Assembly (NCBI GenBank): GCA_002338505.1
Contig: DDIK01000034.1
Location: 1 to 16,700, forward strand
Direction of reading: 5' to 3'
Source: Bacteriovorax sp. UBA1852
GTDB taxonomy: Bacteria > Bdellovibrionota > Bacteriovoracia > Bacteriovoracales > Bacteriovoracaceae
DNA: 16,700 nucleotides
Shown here: piece after piece, positions 1 through 7,551 of the stretch
How positions within the stretch are numbered: position 1 is the first letter of the stretch
Layout: every line of letters begins with the position of its first letter
Notes under the pieces: generated by a model
The model's database searches: none
The model's input: the letters and a program-made list of their open reading frames with translations, nothing else
Told to the model about the DNA's origin: nothing
Translations under genes and position numbers: made by a program

Positions 1-1779
1 CCAGCGCCTTATACTATTACAGATATTATCGCGACTATTAAGATCATGTCATACCTAGGTCTTGCCCAAGGCCAGCAAGATTTAGAGAAGCTCATCATCG
101 AATTACTTAAAGGTGGCGTTGACGTTAACAAGTTAAAAAGTTTCTTTAAGATTGATGAAGAGATAGATGATGGACTGGTCGAAAAAATAAAGAAAATAAA
201 GATCTATGAAAAGAGTCTCGATAAGACAACGCAATTTATAAAAGCACTCCCTAAAGTTAGCGCATCAAATAATTGGATCAGTAATAGAAATGGTCACGTC
301 CTAATGGCATGCGACCCTCACCTCGAGATTAATCGCCTTCCCTCTGTATGGTATGAGATGAAAGCGACGATAAAAGAACTTGATCAGACATATGTTGGCA
401 TTACCATGCCAGGTGTTCCTTGCTTTATTATGGGATCAAATAAGGCAGTTGCCTTTTCATTTACCTACGGATTTATGGATCAAATTGATTACTTCGTTGA
501 GGAGATCAAAGAATCAAAAATTAGAGTGGGGTCAGAGTTTCATAAACTAAAAAAGAGAATAGAGACTATCCATCGAAAGAATCACTTAAAAAGTGAAATA
601 TCAATTTATGAAACAGATTCAGGACTTCTAGAAACCAACATCGATGATGACAACTTAAGAGATGGCCTATATCTAAGCCTCTCATGGTCTAATCACAAAA
701 GTGGCGGCCTAGAGACTCTTAAAGCTTTAAAAGACTCCTTTCAAAGTACAAATGCAAAAGAAATGGCCGACGCCTTAAGTAATGTATGTATCAGTTGTAA
801 CTGGCTTATTGGTGACGATCAAAACAATATCATTTATCAGCAGTCAGGAAAGCTCCCTCTTAGAAAGAGTGGCGGCATCTTGCCCCTTATGGGATATAAG
901 AAAGAGAATAAGTGGAGTGGAACACTTGAAGCTCATAAACTAACGAGATTTGAAAATCCAGAGAGTGGCCTTCTGATTACCGCTAATAATCTGATTGATT
1001 ATCCAAATGAGCATCATACTCAATCCATTAATGCGCCAATGGGAGATTATAGACGAGATAGAATTGAGCAAGAAGTAGTCGCACAAGAGACAGATACGCT
1101 TGAAAAATTTAAAAAAATTCAACATGACATAACATCTTTACAGGCCAAAAAGTATATTACTAAGTTCAAGGCCCTTGAAGAGTTACTAGGAAGTTGGGAC
1201 TACCAGTATGATATCTCAAGTAAAGAGGCGACATTATTTGAACGCTTCTACACTCACCTCTTTATCAATTTCTTTAGTGATCACTTTATCGATTCAAAGA
1301 GTAGTGAATTTATTTTAACTCAATCAGCCTTCGTTGCAGATTTTTATAATTTCTTTGATGAGACTTTCTTTGGTGATGATGACTCGTTATTCTTTTCTAG
1401 GAAGTCACGTAAGGAATACGTGGATGATGCTATAATAAAAGCACTTCTTGATGAAGCAAAACCTTGGGGAGAAGTGAATAAATTAGATATGAATAATATT
1501 TTCTTTGATGGAAAACTTCCAAAGTTTGCCGGAGTGGATATCAAAGACCTCCCGATAAAGGGAAATAGATCAACAGTTTCTCAAGGAAGTATATTTCGAG
1601 CGCATAATAGAAATGCTTCTTTTTGCCCGTCATGGCGCTTTGTTGTTGATCTCAAAACGAAAGAAACCTACTCACAAATCCCAGGCGGATTAAGTGATCG
1701 TAGGTTTCCAATCAATAATTATATTTCTGATATTACAAATTACTTTAGTGAAAACTATAGAAGTAATTCACTAAGTTGA
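1..1779 (+). CDS. Penicillin acylase family Ntn-hydrolase, 5' end outside window
   Basis: The frame is open from base 1, so the first ATG at 46 is internal and the real start lies upstream. The protein matches penicillin amidase/acylase proteins, which hydrolyse amide bonds in acylated substrates such as beta-lactams or acyl-homoserine lactones. These are made as one precursor that is cut to expose a nucleophilic serine at the start of the beta chain. The visible cue is the SASNNW motif with the probable catalytic Ser encoded at 265-267, followed by a DPHLEINRLP stretch. Further family blocks are NW..GDDQNNIIYQQSGKLPLR, ITANN (the oxyanion Asn region), DYRRDRIEQ and, near the C-terminus, PSWRFVVDL and PGGLSDRRFP. 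The short segment before the serine is the end of the alpha chain. Export cannot be judged because the N-terminus is missing. The gene ends 2 bp before the stop of a convergent gene. Family is confident; substrate is unknown. Confidence 0.85.
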   Translation, partial: PAPYTITDIIATIKIMSYLGLAQGQQDLEKLIIELLKGGVDVNKLKSFFKIDEEIDDGLVEKIKKIKIYEKSLDKTTQFIKALPKVSASNNWISNRNGHVLMACDPHLEINRLPSVWYEMKATIKELDQTYVGITMPGVPCFIMGSNKAVAFSFTYGFMDQIDYFVEEIKESKIRVGSEFHKLKKRIETIHRKNHLKSEISIYETDSGLLETNIDDDNLRDGLYLSLSWSNHKSGGLETLKALKDSFQSTNAKEMADALSNVCISCNWLIGDDQNNIIYQQSGKLPLRKSGGILPLMGYKKENKWSGTLEAHKLTRFENPESGLLITANNLIDYPNEHHTQSINAPMGDYRRDRIEQEVVAQETDTLEKFKKIQHDITSLQAKKYITKFKALEELLGSWDYQYDISSKEATLFERFYTHLFINFFSDHFIDSKSSEFILTQSAFVADFYNFFDETFFGDDDSLFFSRKSRKEYVDDAIIKALLDEAKPWGEVNKLDMNNIFFDGKLPKFAGVDIKDLPIKGNRSTVSQGSIFRAHNRNASFCPSWRFVVDLKTKETYSQIPGGLSDRRFPINNYISDITNYFSENYRSNSLS

Positions 1780-1781
1780 AG

Positions 1782-2621
1782 TTATAGTAAATTTTCGTCA
1801 GCAAGCTTAACATTAGTTGATCTTGTATAAACTTTTATACCAGCGGCTACTCTGTGACCTCGACTCAAGGCTAAGCCAATCGTGTGTCCTTTATCCTTAC
1901 AACCTTCACAACCACCCCAATAAGTACCATAATCAAAATCATCAGCATTAAATTCATTTGCACCAACTATAAATAGCGCAAGAGTGCCTGATTCACCATG
2001 ATCAAAGAAGGATGAATCAACATTATCTCTCATACTCTGAACTGTATGAACAAAAGAAAAACTTACACCCACACCAAGATTCACTCCAGCTTCAGGTATG
2101 ACCATATAAAATCTATGTCCATTGATACGGTTTTCACAGCTAGAGACGTAAAACCCTGCTTCTAGGCCAACGATCACAGAGGCACTTGCGTTAACTCCAA
2201 GAACGGTACATACTGTGTTATTGCCCGAAGTTGCATACCTAAGAAATTTTTCAATCTTCTCTTCATTTCCCTGATTGTCTGAAATATGTGTGTACGCTCT
2301 AACTTTATCTAAAAATTCATGTAAGCCAGCTTGTTTTTCAGATTCAACCTCAACCTGTAGCTTTTCACATTTCTTATAGAGACTTCGATAATTTCTATAA
2401 TTATTAGACCTTGAGGCCACTGCATGCTGTAAATCATCCAGTATAGATGCAGAAGTTTTAATCGTGTTCTCTGCACCTTTTCTACTGAGCATAACGTCAG
2501 AGACACATTTATATGTTTTCGCTTTTATTCTCTTTATTTTTCTAGCGTCCTTATTTCCAAGGTTGGCATTTGCCGTAGTCATGAGAATAGTTAACAAAAT
2601 AAACTGAGTTAAAGCCTTCAT
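1782..2621 (-). CDS. Unrecognised secreted protein, helical N-terminus and glycine-rich beta-like C-terminus
   Basis: I do not recognise this family. The start at 2621 is preferred over the upstream ATG at 2645 because a perfect AGGAGG (2628-2633) lies just before it and the protein then opens with a clean Sec signal (MKALTQFILLTILMTTANA, 279 aa in total). Residues about 25-130 are charged and helix-prone with a coiled-coil feel. Residues about 135-270 consist of alternating small and hydrophobic stretches rich in Gly, such as GVNLGVGVSFSF and GHTIGLALSRGHRVAAGIKVY, which suggests beta strands. Six cysteines (39, 84, 138, 162, 238, 241) could form disulfides, including a CEGC pair. It is convergent with the acylase gene and divergent from the transglutaminase gene, with 178 bp between start codons. 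Periplasmic or surface location is inferred only. Confidence 0.7.
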   Translation of the reverse strand: MKALTQFILLTILMTTANANLGNKDARKIKRIKAKTYKCVSDVMLSRKGAENTIKTSASILDDLQHAVASRSNNYRNYRSLYKKCEKLQVEVESEKQAGLHEFLDKVRAYTHISDNQGNEEKIEKFLRYATSGNNTVCTVLGVNASASVIVGLEAGFYVSSCENRINGHRFYMVIPEAGVNLGVGVSFSFVHTVQSMRDNVDSSFFDHGESGTLALFIVGANEFNADDFDYGTYWGGCEGCKDKGHTIGLALSRGHRVAAGIKVYTRSTNVKLADENLL

Positions 2622-2799
2622 AAGAAACCTCCTGCGGTGCGTCACGGTATCACAACATTCATCGTTTATAGAATTTTTTGAAAATTTTTCATAGAAGAGA
2701 CCATCCCAAACTAAGTAATCAGAGTCTTTTTCCTGATATAGATTAGCTCTAGTGTTAAATTTATTTAATACAGTCAGATATCACAACAAAGGGAATCTG

Positions 2800-3981
2800 A
2801 TGAAACGTACACTGATCGCGTCACTTATCGTAGTTTTAAGTATTACTGCGTACGCAAAAGTAAAAATTGAACTCTCAAGGGATAAAGACCCTTGGAATCC
2901 GCGTAATAATCCCTACTTATTAAATAAAGCTCATCTTGATAAGAGTTATAATTATCAATACGAAGATCTCAAGAAAACAAATTCGCTGACTTTCATGCCT
3001 TGGACTGATGACTATTGGCCTAGTTACAAAGGTGGAATTAGCTACAGATGGAATGATATTACTCTAGACTGGTATTCAAAGAAGAGATTCAGCTACGACA
3101 TCTTAGATAAAAGTGCACTAAGTGAAATGGACACTTCCACTCTTTCACCAGCAGAGAAATACGATATTTTCGTAGGCCAATATGACTTTCCATTAACTCG
3201 TCATGAAAGACAGAGAACACAAATTCTAAAGACTGTCCCAGATCATGATCTCTTTGTTGATGGTTTTGAAATACCTACATGGGAAGGACTTTGCCATGGC
3301 TGGGCCCCAGCAACACTACTTTATAAGAACCCCACGCCAGTCACAGTGAGAAATGATGATGATATAGAGATTGAATTTGGCTCGGCAGACATTAAAGCAC
3401 TTCTCACTTTCTTTCTTCACTATGAAAGAGCACCAGAAACGAGTTTTCTTGGACAGAGATGCAATAGCGACTTTTCAAAACTAGAAGAGCAGCTTGAAAA
3501 TGGTGAAATAACTCAAGAGCAATATGACAACGAACTCTTAGAAAATGGCTGCGCGGATGTCAATCCAGGAGCACTACATGTAATTCTTGCAAATGAACTC
3601 GAACAAGACAGGGGCTTCATTATTGATATCACACGAGATCTTGAAGTGTGGAATCAGCCAGTATTCTCATATGAGAGCACTGAGGTTTCAAGAAGAGGAC
3701 CTAGTGAAAGAGAGTACGGCTACGGAGCAAGAGAGATCATAGAAATAGAATCTGTGGTTTCATTTGTTGTGGAAAACACTCCTGAATGGGATCTCAATAT
3801 TGATCACAGATCATACAACAGAGCTTACTATCATTATGAACTTGAAATTGATGAGAACGGAGAAATCATCGGTGGTAAGTGGAAGAGCTTTGAGAGACCA
3901 GACTTTCTTTGGATGCAAAAGAAGCCTGAATTTAAAGGATTTTTTAGTAAGCTTAGCAAAATATATGACAAGAGCTTATAG
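2800..3981 (+). CDS. Secreted elicitor-type transglutaminase-like protein
   Basis: The protein resembles the transglutaminase elicitor family (Phytophthora GP42 type), papain-fold enzymes that join Gln and Lys side chains or act as related cysteine hydrolases. The start at 2800 (393 aa) is chosen over 2752 because a Sec signal MKRTLIASLIVVLSITAYA then begins the protein and AAAGGGA precedes it. The nucleophile motif is EGLCHGWAPA with Cys165. The probable His is H260 in GALHVILANEL, and the acidic partner lies in IDITRDLEVWNQPV (D276 or D280). That last block is a hallmark of the elicitor family. Residues 218-252 form a charged insert with extra cysteines. It would act outside the cytoplasm. 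It is followed directly by the left boundary of the mobile element. Family assignment is from remembered motifs; substrate is unknown. Confidence 0.7.
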   Translation: MKRTLIASLIVVLSITAYAKVKIELSRDKDPWNPRNNPYLLNKAHLDKSYNYQYEDLKKTNSLTFMPWTDDYWPSYKGGISYRWNDITLDWYSKKRFSYDILDKSALSEMDTSTLSPAEKYDIFVGQYDFPLTRHERQRTQILKTVPDHDLFVDGFEIPTWEGLCHGWAPATLLYKNPTPVTVRNDDDIEIEFGSADIKALLTFFLHYERAPETSFLGQRCNSDFSKLEEQLENGEITQEQYDNELLENGCADVNPGALHVILANELEQDRGFIIDITRDLEVWNQPVFSYESTEVSRRGPSEREYGYGAREIIEIESVVSFVVENTPEWDLNIDHRSYNRAYYHYELEIDENGEIIGGKWKSFERPDFLWMQKKPEFKGFFSKLSKIYDKSL

Positions 3982-3988
3982 ATAAGAG

Positions 3989-4020
3989 ATGGTCGGGGAG
4001 AACCATACTCCCCAAACCGT
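3989..4020. other. Left end hairpin and candidate attL
   Basis: ATGGTCGG (3989-3996) repeats the tRNA-Pro 3' end at 12454-12461. The same bases start an imperfect hairpin: GGGGAG (3995-4000) pairs with CTCCCC (4008-4013), and the outer ATGGT pairs with ACCGT (4016-4020). It sits between the stop codons of the convergent transglutaminase and integrase genes. It could therefore be a terminator, although neither strand has a T-tract, or the recombination site, or both. Confidence 0.35.
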
Positions 4021-4047
4021 TAAAATCACTCGATTAATTATTTTCCA

Positions 4048-4064
4048 TGTTACCAAAAGTTACC
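4048..4064 (+). repeat. Left GTTACC direct repeats, candidate integrase arm sites
   Basis: Two GTTACC copies (4049-4054 and 4059-4064) are spaced 10 bp apart, about one helical turn, immediately after the integrase stop codon. The same motif occurs three times near the right end at 12294, 12306 and 12316. Integrases with an AP2-like N-terminal domain bind such direct repeats internal to the crossover core. The role as arm sites is inferred from position and spacing. Confidence 0.5.
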
Positions 4065-4070
4065 TTGAAG

Positions 4071-5231
4071 TCACGAATCGTTTCCAAATAAGGAAATTAC
4101 GTTGCCTTCGGTGTGCTTTGGTAGTCCGTAACCCAGTTTCTCTGTTGTCCCGATTTTTATATCTACGCCAGATAATCTTAAATATTCATCTGTAGTAGAC
4201 ATTTTGCGGTGTCCCACAATTGACATCACTTTTACTAGCGGAACCCCTTGCGACAGTAGGTTCGTAATAAAGGTTGCCCGTAGATCGTGAAACTTAACAG
4301 GTGTAACTCCTATAGAGCGACAAAATTCAGCCAGTACCATCGCTTGATCGCCGTTTCGCCACTCTCTTAGCCTTGGTAATACCAAATCATCAAAAGTCAC
4401 AATACGCGCTCTAGGGTGATTAACTACAGAGGGTTTAAGCGTGGCCTTAAATGGGCCAATCTTTTTAAGCTCTGTTAATAGCTGTTTTAGTTCCGCACTA
4501 ATAGGAACCACTCGGTTACGATTGCTTTTGGTGTGATGTAAACCATCTTTTGAAGTCCATTGTTTTGAAACAGAAATTAAACCTGTTTCAAGGTCAACGT
4601 CTTTCCAAGTAAGAGCGTACATCTCTCCGCTTCTCATGCCTGTTAAAAGTGCAAAGGCAAAATGATGATAAAAGCGGTGATGACATTCTTTAGCTTGTTT
4701 TAAAAGAAGTTCTGCTTCATTGGAATTAAGAACCTTTTTAACAGCCACAGGTACTTTGACGGTAATCCCTTTTGCTGGGTTTCTGTCAATAAGTCCTTCT
4801 TCAAGTGCCAATTCAAAAAGTCTTAAAACTTTTTTATACGTTTTTTGTCTAACATGAGCCGAAGCCCTGTCGCCAATGAAGTTAAAAATAAGATCATAAA
4901 CATCATTTTTAGAAAATGAACTCATCTCTTTCTCACACCAATCTTGAGGAAGCCATTTTTTCAGATCACCATCATATCCCATGATAGTTCCCATCTTTAA
5001 GGTCATCCTCATTCGTCTGATACATTCTAAGTGCCATTCTTGCCATGTATAAGTTTTTGTCTCACTTGCTTTTGAACGAAGTTCATTAATCAAATCAACT
5101 TCAATCTCTTTTGCTTTTCGAGCGGAAGTGATTCCACGGCGGCGTTTTCCAACTTGTTTGCCGTTTTTATCTCTTCCTTTTACAAAAACTTCGTACAAGA
5201 ATTTGTTACCTGCTTGATATTTATTAATCAT
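4071..5231 (-). CDS. int: Tyrosine recombinase integrase
   Basis: This 386-aa site-specific tyrosine recombinase would integrate and excise the element. Residues 1-50 (YQAGNKFLYEVFVKGRDKNG onward, with a basic stretch) look like the AP2-type arm-DNA-binding domain. Residues about 60-155 form the SAM-like core-binding domain and about 165-365 the catalytic domain. Catalytic residues are visible: R200 in LLTGMRSGEMYALTW, a Lys in the K228-K235 stretch, H315 and R318 in FHDLRATF, H341 in VGHRKMSTTDEY and nucleophile Y350. The start is ATG at 5231 with GGAG at 5239-5242. That ribosome site lies inside the end of the Xis-like gene, so the two are probably co-translated. It is convergent with the host transglutaminase gene at the element's left edge. 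Confidence 0.93.
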   Translation of the reverse strand: MINKYQAGNKFLYEVFVKGRDKNGKQVGKRRRGITSARKAKEIEVDLINELRSKASETKTYTWQEWHLECIRRMRMTLKMGTIMGYDGDLKKWLPQDWCEKEMSSFSKNDVYDLIFNFIGDRASAHVRQKTYKKVLRLFELALEEGLIDRNPAKGITVKVPVAVKKVLNSNEAELLLKQAKECHHRFYHHFAFALLTGMRSGEMYALTWKDVDLETGLISVSKQWTSKDGLHHTKSNRNRVVPISAELKQLLTELKKIGPFKATLKPSVVNHPRARIVTFDDLVLPRLREWRNGDQAMVLAEFCRSIGVTPVKFHDLRATFITNLLSQGVPLVKVMSIVGHRKMSTTDEYLRLSGVDIKIGTTEKLGYGLPKHTEGNVISLFGNDS

Positions 5232-5233
5232 CT

Positions 5234-5455
5234 TTAGTCTCCTTTGTTTAAAAGGAGATTGCGCAGGTCACTTATCTTGAATCTTAGTCTTCTACCTAGT
5301 TTTGACGCTTTTATTTTTCCCCGACAAACCATAATGCGAACAGCATTTGGAGTCGTACTTAAAAACTTAGCGGCTTCACTGGTAGAAAGCCATTCATCCC
5401 ATATTCTATTGTCAAAGAACAATGCCGAGTTATCAGCATTCATCGAATAATTCAT
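5234..5455 (-). CDS. AlpA/Xis-like helix-turn-helix excisionase
   Basis: This 73-aa protein has a single MerR-like winged helix (HTH_17/excisionase type) at about residues 22-70: WLSTSEAAKFLSTTPNAVRI, then GKIKASKLGRRLRFKISDLR. Such proteins bend DNA at attachment sites to favour excision or regulate the integrase gene. The ATG at 5455 has AAGGA upstream with about 6 nt spacing. It ends 2 bp before the integrase start, as expected for a xis-int pair. The coding bases for its last residues (5254-5281) have a near-copy in the opposite direction at 12344-12374, close to the other end of the element. Confidence 0.75.
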   Translation of the reverse strand: MNYSMNADNSALFFDNRIWDEWLSTSEAAKFLSTTPNAVRIMVCRGKIKASKLGRRLRFKISDLRNLLLNKGD

Positions 5456-5508
5456 AACACTTCCTTAGATAAAATTCTATTACGTTCACAAAAATTTCAG
5501 GCAAAAAA

Positions 5509-6867
5509 TTAGAAATCAAGGTCAAGTCCTCGTTTTTTGGATTTGGCCTTGCGTCTTTTTTTATCTTTTAATTTTTCTTTCCTGCCTCGATCATCTGCCT
5601 TATTGCGGTTTGATCGTTCTCGCTGAATGTCGGAAGAACCTTTTCCTCGAAGCTCTTCCAGTTCGTCGCTTTCTTCTCTAGGGAATAAACTCGATCCTTT
5701 ACTTGGTAGTAACTCTTTGGAATTCCGAAATAGGTCTTCAGTGAAACTATTGGCCCTAAAAGAACGATCAAGATTGTGATTATTAGAAAGTTTTTTTGAT
5801 TCTTTTTTACCTCTTCTAAATGTGAACTCACTTCCTCTTTCATCGTGACCGTTTGGAAAAATTCTATCTTCTCCATCGTTTTTGAAAAGTTCTGAAATAA
5901 ATTTGAAATTTGTCGCCCCATAGTTGAGGTTTGTTGATTTATCTCCCTCACTTCTTTGGTTAAATCTTTTTCCATCATAATGACGACTTTCTTTGCCTCT
6001 TGCTTTAAAACCACTAGAGCTTCTTGCATTAGCTCGTTCATTTTGATGATGTGATTGTTGCAAGCTTGCCTCACGAGCTCTTCTTCCATATTCAATAACG
6101 TGTTTGCTTTCTTTGATATTGTCATAAACAATTCCTTTCTTTTTAAGTTTGCCCCATGTGAAACTCTTGCCCAGATCACTGCCTTTCATTAGCTCTCCAT
6201 CGAGGACAAAACTAATTCCTGAAATATGACCTGTTTTATCTGAAATATTAGCGATAACTCCAACACCTTCTGACTCAAGTTTATTCATAAAACTGGTCAT
6301 TGATTGTTTTTCATTTGTCGCATCACCAATAATCTTTTGTAGTCTCAACTTTATACTGGGGTTACGTTCGTTTAATATTTTTCTCATTTCTCCACGAGTA
6401 GGTGCTGAAATTCCCACATCTCTGCTTGATTTAACTTTTTCAAGTCCGTATTCAATTTCAAAACCTCGAATGACCTTTTCACTTCGCTTATAGTCATTGC
6501 TATCACTAACGACAGTGCCATCAAGTCGAATCCGAGATGCGACAATATGAATATGTTGATGTTCCGTATCCTTATGCATTACGGCCATATACTGAGAACC
6601 GCTAAAGCCCATTTCCTTCATGTATTTTTGACTAACTTCGCCCCATTGATCTTTATTTAGGGATTCACCCTCTGGCAGCGAAAGACTAGCGTGATAAACA
6701 CATTTTTGAAGGTTAGGTTTTAACTTTCTGGCTTGGGCAAACTCACGGGATAATTCATCAACCGTTTCACCAAGCATATTAGAATGTATCATTTCAGCTC
6801 CCTCTTTTGAGAGAACATAAGAAACACAACCTCTAAAACTTTTGCCTTTGATTTGTTTGGCTATCAA
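5509..6867 (-). CDS. mobA: MobA-type relaxase
   Basis: A relaxase nicks one strand at oriT and stays bound to its 5' end during transfer. Residues about 1-145 carry the Relaxase/mobilization nuclease fold: a candidate catalytic Tyr17 in GCVSYVLSK and the three-histidine metal motif HKDTEHQHIHIVASR (H98 with H103, H105, H107). The rest, from about residue 245, is hydrophilic, low in complexity and very basic at the end (DKKRRKAKSKKRGLDLDF). A second gene is read from another frame there, which explains its odd composition. The start is TTG at 6867, overlapping the mobC stop in a TTGA arrangement, so translation is probably coupled. Gene order mobC-mobA with a nested mobB resembles ColE1-type plasmids. 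The protein is 452 aa; the MOB class is not certain, with MOBP most likely. Confidence 0.88.
   Translation of the reverse strand: MIAKQIKGKSFRGCVSYVLSKEGAEMIHSNMLGETVDELSREFAQARKLKPNLQKCVYHASLSLPEGESLNKDQWGEVSQKYMKEMGFSGSQYMAVMHKDTEHQHIHIVASRIRLDGTVVSDSNDYKRSEKVIRGFEIEYGLEKVKSSRDVGISAPTRGEMRKILNERNPSIKLRLQKIIGDATNEKQSMTSFMNKLESEGVGVIANISDKTGHISGISFVLDGELMKGSDLGKSFTWGKLKKKGIVYDNIKESKHVIEYGRRAREASLQQSHHQNERANARSSSGFKARGKESRHYDGKRFNQRSEGDKSTNLNYGATNFKFISELFKNDGEDRIFPNGHDERGSEFTFRRGKKESKKLSNNHNLDRSFRANSFTEDLFRNSKELLPSKGSSLFPREESDELEELRGKGSSDIQRERSNRNKADDRGRKEKLKDKKRRKAKSKKRGLDLDF
5568..6125 (-). CDS. mobB: MobB-like membrane protein nested inside mobA
   Basis: This 185-aa protein is read in a different frame, wholly within mobA (overlapping MobA residues from about 248 on). 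The chosen start is ATG at 6125, giving MTISKKANTLLN; it has an AAAGGAA ribosome site at about 6133-6139, absent for the upstream ATG at 6179. Residues 1-105 are helical and coiled-coil-like (many Met, Lys, Glu, Gln). A clear membrane helix follows, NFLIITILIVLLGPIVSL, and then about 60 mostly charged residues ending NDQTAIRQMIEAGKKN. ColE1 MobB is also nested in mobA and also has a coiled coil with a membrane segment; there it stabilises the relaxosome and connects it to the membrane. No sequence identity to ColE1 MobB is claimed. It looks real because it has a structured protein pattern where MobA is disordered. Confidence 0.65.
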   Translation of the reverse strand: MTISKKANTLLNMEEELVRQACNNHIIKMNELMQEALVVLKQEAKKVVIMMEKDLTKEVREINQQTSTMGRQISNLFQNFSKTMEKIEFFQTVTMKEEVSSHLEEVKKNQKNFLIITILIVLLGPIVSLKTYFGIPKSYYQVKDRVYSLEKKATNWKSFEEKVLPTFSENDQTAIRQMIEAGKKN

Positions 6868-7211
6868 GCTTTAGAGCCTACCATCTCAAATCCAATCTTT
6901 TTAATTAAGGCCTTAAGCTCTATGAACATTTCTTTTTCCAATCCTAGAAATATTCCAGAGTTTAAATGCTTCAAAACTTGATTGAGATTGTTACCAATTC
7001 GACATAGCTCTTGATACGTTTTGCGATTGATCTCGGCGACACCTTGAGCTGGCATTCGTCTCTGAAGAGCAGATCGTCTGATAAACTCACTTAAGCTAAT
7101 GTTGAATTTGTTTGATACTAATTCGACAAAGTTTTTTTCTTTTTCTGTGAATCTCACAGGGATGACTTTGTCTCGAATGTCTTTTTTTACTTTGTTAGAA
7201 AAATGGCGCAT
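6864..7211 (-). CDS. mobC: MobC-type relaxosome accessory protein
   Basis: This 115-aa protein resembles MobC-family accessory proteins, which bind oriT and help the relaxase open the strands. The N-terminal half, VIPVRFTEKEKNFVELVSNK then NISLSEFIRRSAL, fits a ribbon-helix-helix DNA-binding fold. The second half carries the family signature RIGNNLNQVLKHLNSG. The start at 7211 is chosen over 7295 because AAGGAG precedes it at about 7 nt spacing and the extra upstream residues do not look conserved. An inverted repeat (7234-7262) lies just upstream and could be the MobC binding site. Its end overlaps the TTG start of mobA. Confidence 0.8.
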   Translation of the reverse strand: MRHFSNKVKKDIRDKVIPVRFTEKEKNFVELVSNKFNISLSEFIRRSALQRRMPAQGVAEINRKTYQELCRIGNNLNQVLKHLNSGIFLGLEKEMFIELKALIKKIGFEMVGSKA

Positions 7212-7233
7212 TAATGCACTCCTTTTTAAAGAG

Positions 7234-7262
7234 CACATACTCGTTTGTGGTCGTCGTATGTG
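7234..7262. promoter_or_regulatory. Inverted repeat upstream of mobC, operator or oriT arm
   Basis: CACATAC (7234-7240) and GTATGTG (7256-7262) are perfect inverted 7-mers with a 15-nt spacer, 23-51 bp before the mobC start. Relaxosome accessory proteins often bind such repeats, both to mark oriT and to repress their own gene. I see no recognisable nic consensus beside it, so oriT identity is inference. From 7263 to 7386 I see no gene. Confidence 0.4.
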
Positions 7263-7386
7263 GCTTCGTTCATAAAAACTATTGAAAACCAGCAAACTAG
7301 AAACTTAGGGCCATTTTAATCGCTGAGGATATTCGCCACCCCGGTCGTTGTTACTTTCATTTCAAAAAAACTATGAGCTTTTATTT

Positions 7387-7437
7387 TTCATTTTACCTCC
7401 TCATCTGCTCCGCAAGGGCGCAGGAGGTAAGAATGAA
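7387..7437 (+). promoter_or_regulatory. Hairpin covering ribosome site and start codon of a small ORF
   Basis: TTACCTCCT (7393-7401) pairs perfectly with AGGAGGTAA (7422-7430). With G7431 bulged, TTCATT (7387-7392) pairs with AATGAA (7432-7437). The resulting 15-bp stem hides both the AGGAGG ribosome site (7422-7427) and the ATG (7433-7435) of the 36-codon ORF. The loop side has extra GC/CC pairing. Such a stem would keep translation off unless opened. The opposite strand also shows AGGAGG followed by ATG, with a 6-codon frame. The stem could alternatively be an oriT hairpin, since it lies upstream of mobC. Confidence 0.5.
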
Positions 7438-7543
7438 TAAACAATCACTCAAAAAATACTTTAAACAAACTATCCGCATACTCTGTCAGCTTCTTCTCAG
7501 GCTTCTCTTAAAAGAGATTCTTGGGGCTTGCCTCCAAGAATAA
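7433..7543 (+). CDS. Possible 36-aa amphipathic peptide behind a locked ribosome site
   Basis: The frame reads MNKQSLKKYFKQTIRI and then a leucine-rich stretch ending LKEILGACLQE. It starts 5 nt after a perfect AGGAGG. The peptide is cationic at the front and hydrophobic after it, which fits a small membrane-active peptide or a regulatory leader peptide. The stop codon lies just past a second hairpin (TTCTTGG at 7518-7524 with CCAAGAA at 7534-7540). No similar peptide is recognised. The case for it being real rests on the ribosome site and the stem that covers it. The hairpin may equally have another role, with the ORF being chance. Confidence 0.3.
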   Translation: MNKQSLKKYFKQTIRILCQLLLRLLLKEILGACLQE

Positions 7544-7551
7544 ACTAGCAA

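Noticed and set aside
1344..1544. Minus-strand frames within the acylase gene (also 940-1125)
   Set aside because: They are antisense to a strongly conserved coding region and have no protein-like features.
4047..4058. ATGTTACCAAAA as the crossover core (repeated at 12292)
   Set aside because: The motif is present two and three times at helical spacing, which fits arm sites better than a core. It remains the main alternative for the element ends.
3764..4195. Plus-strand frames over the end of the transglutaminase gene and past it
   Set aside because: They are shadows of the real gene and of the integrase end; neither has a ribosome site or recognisable sequence.
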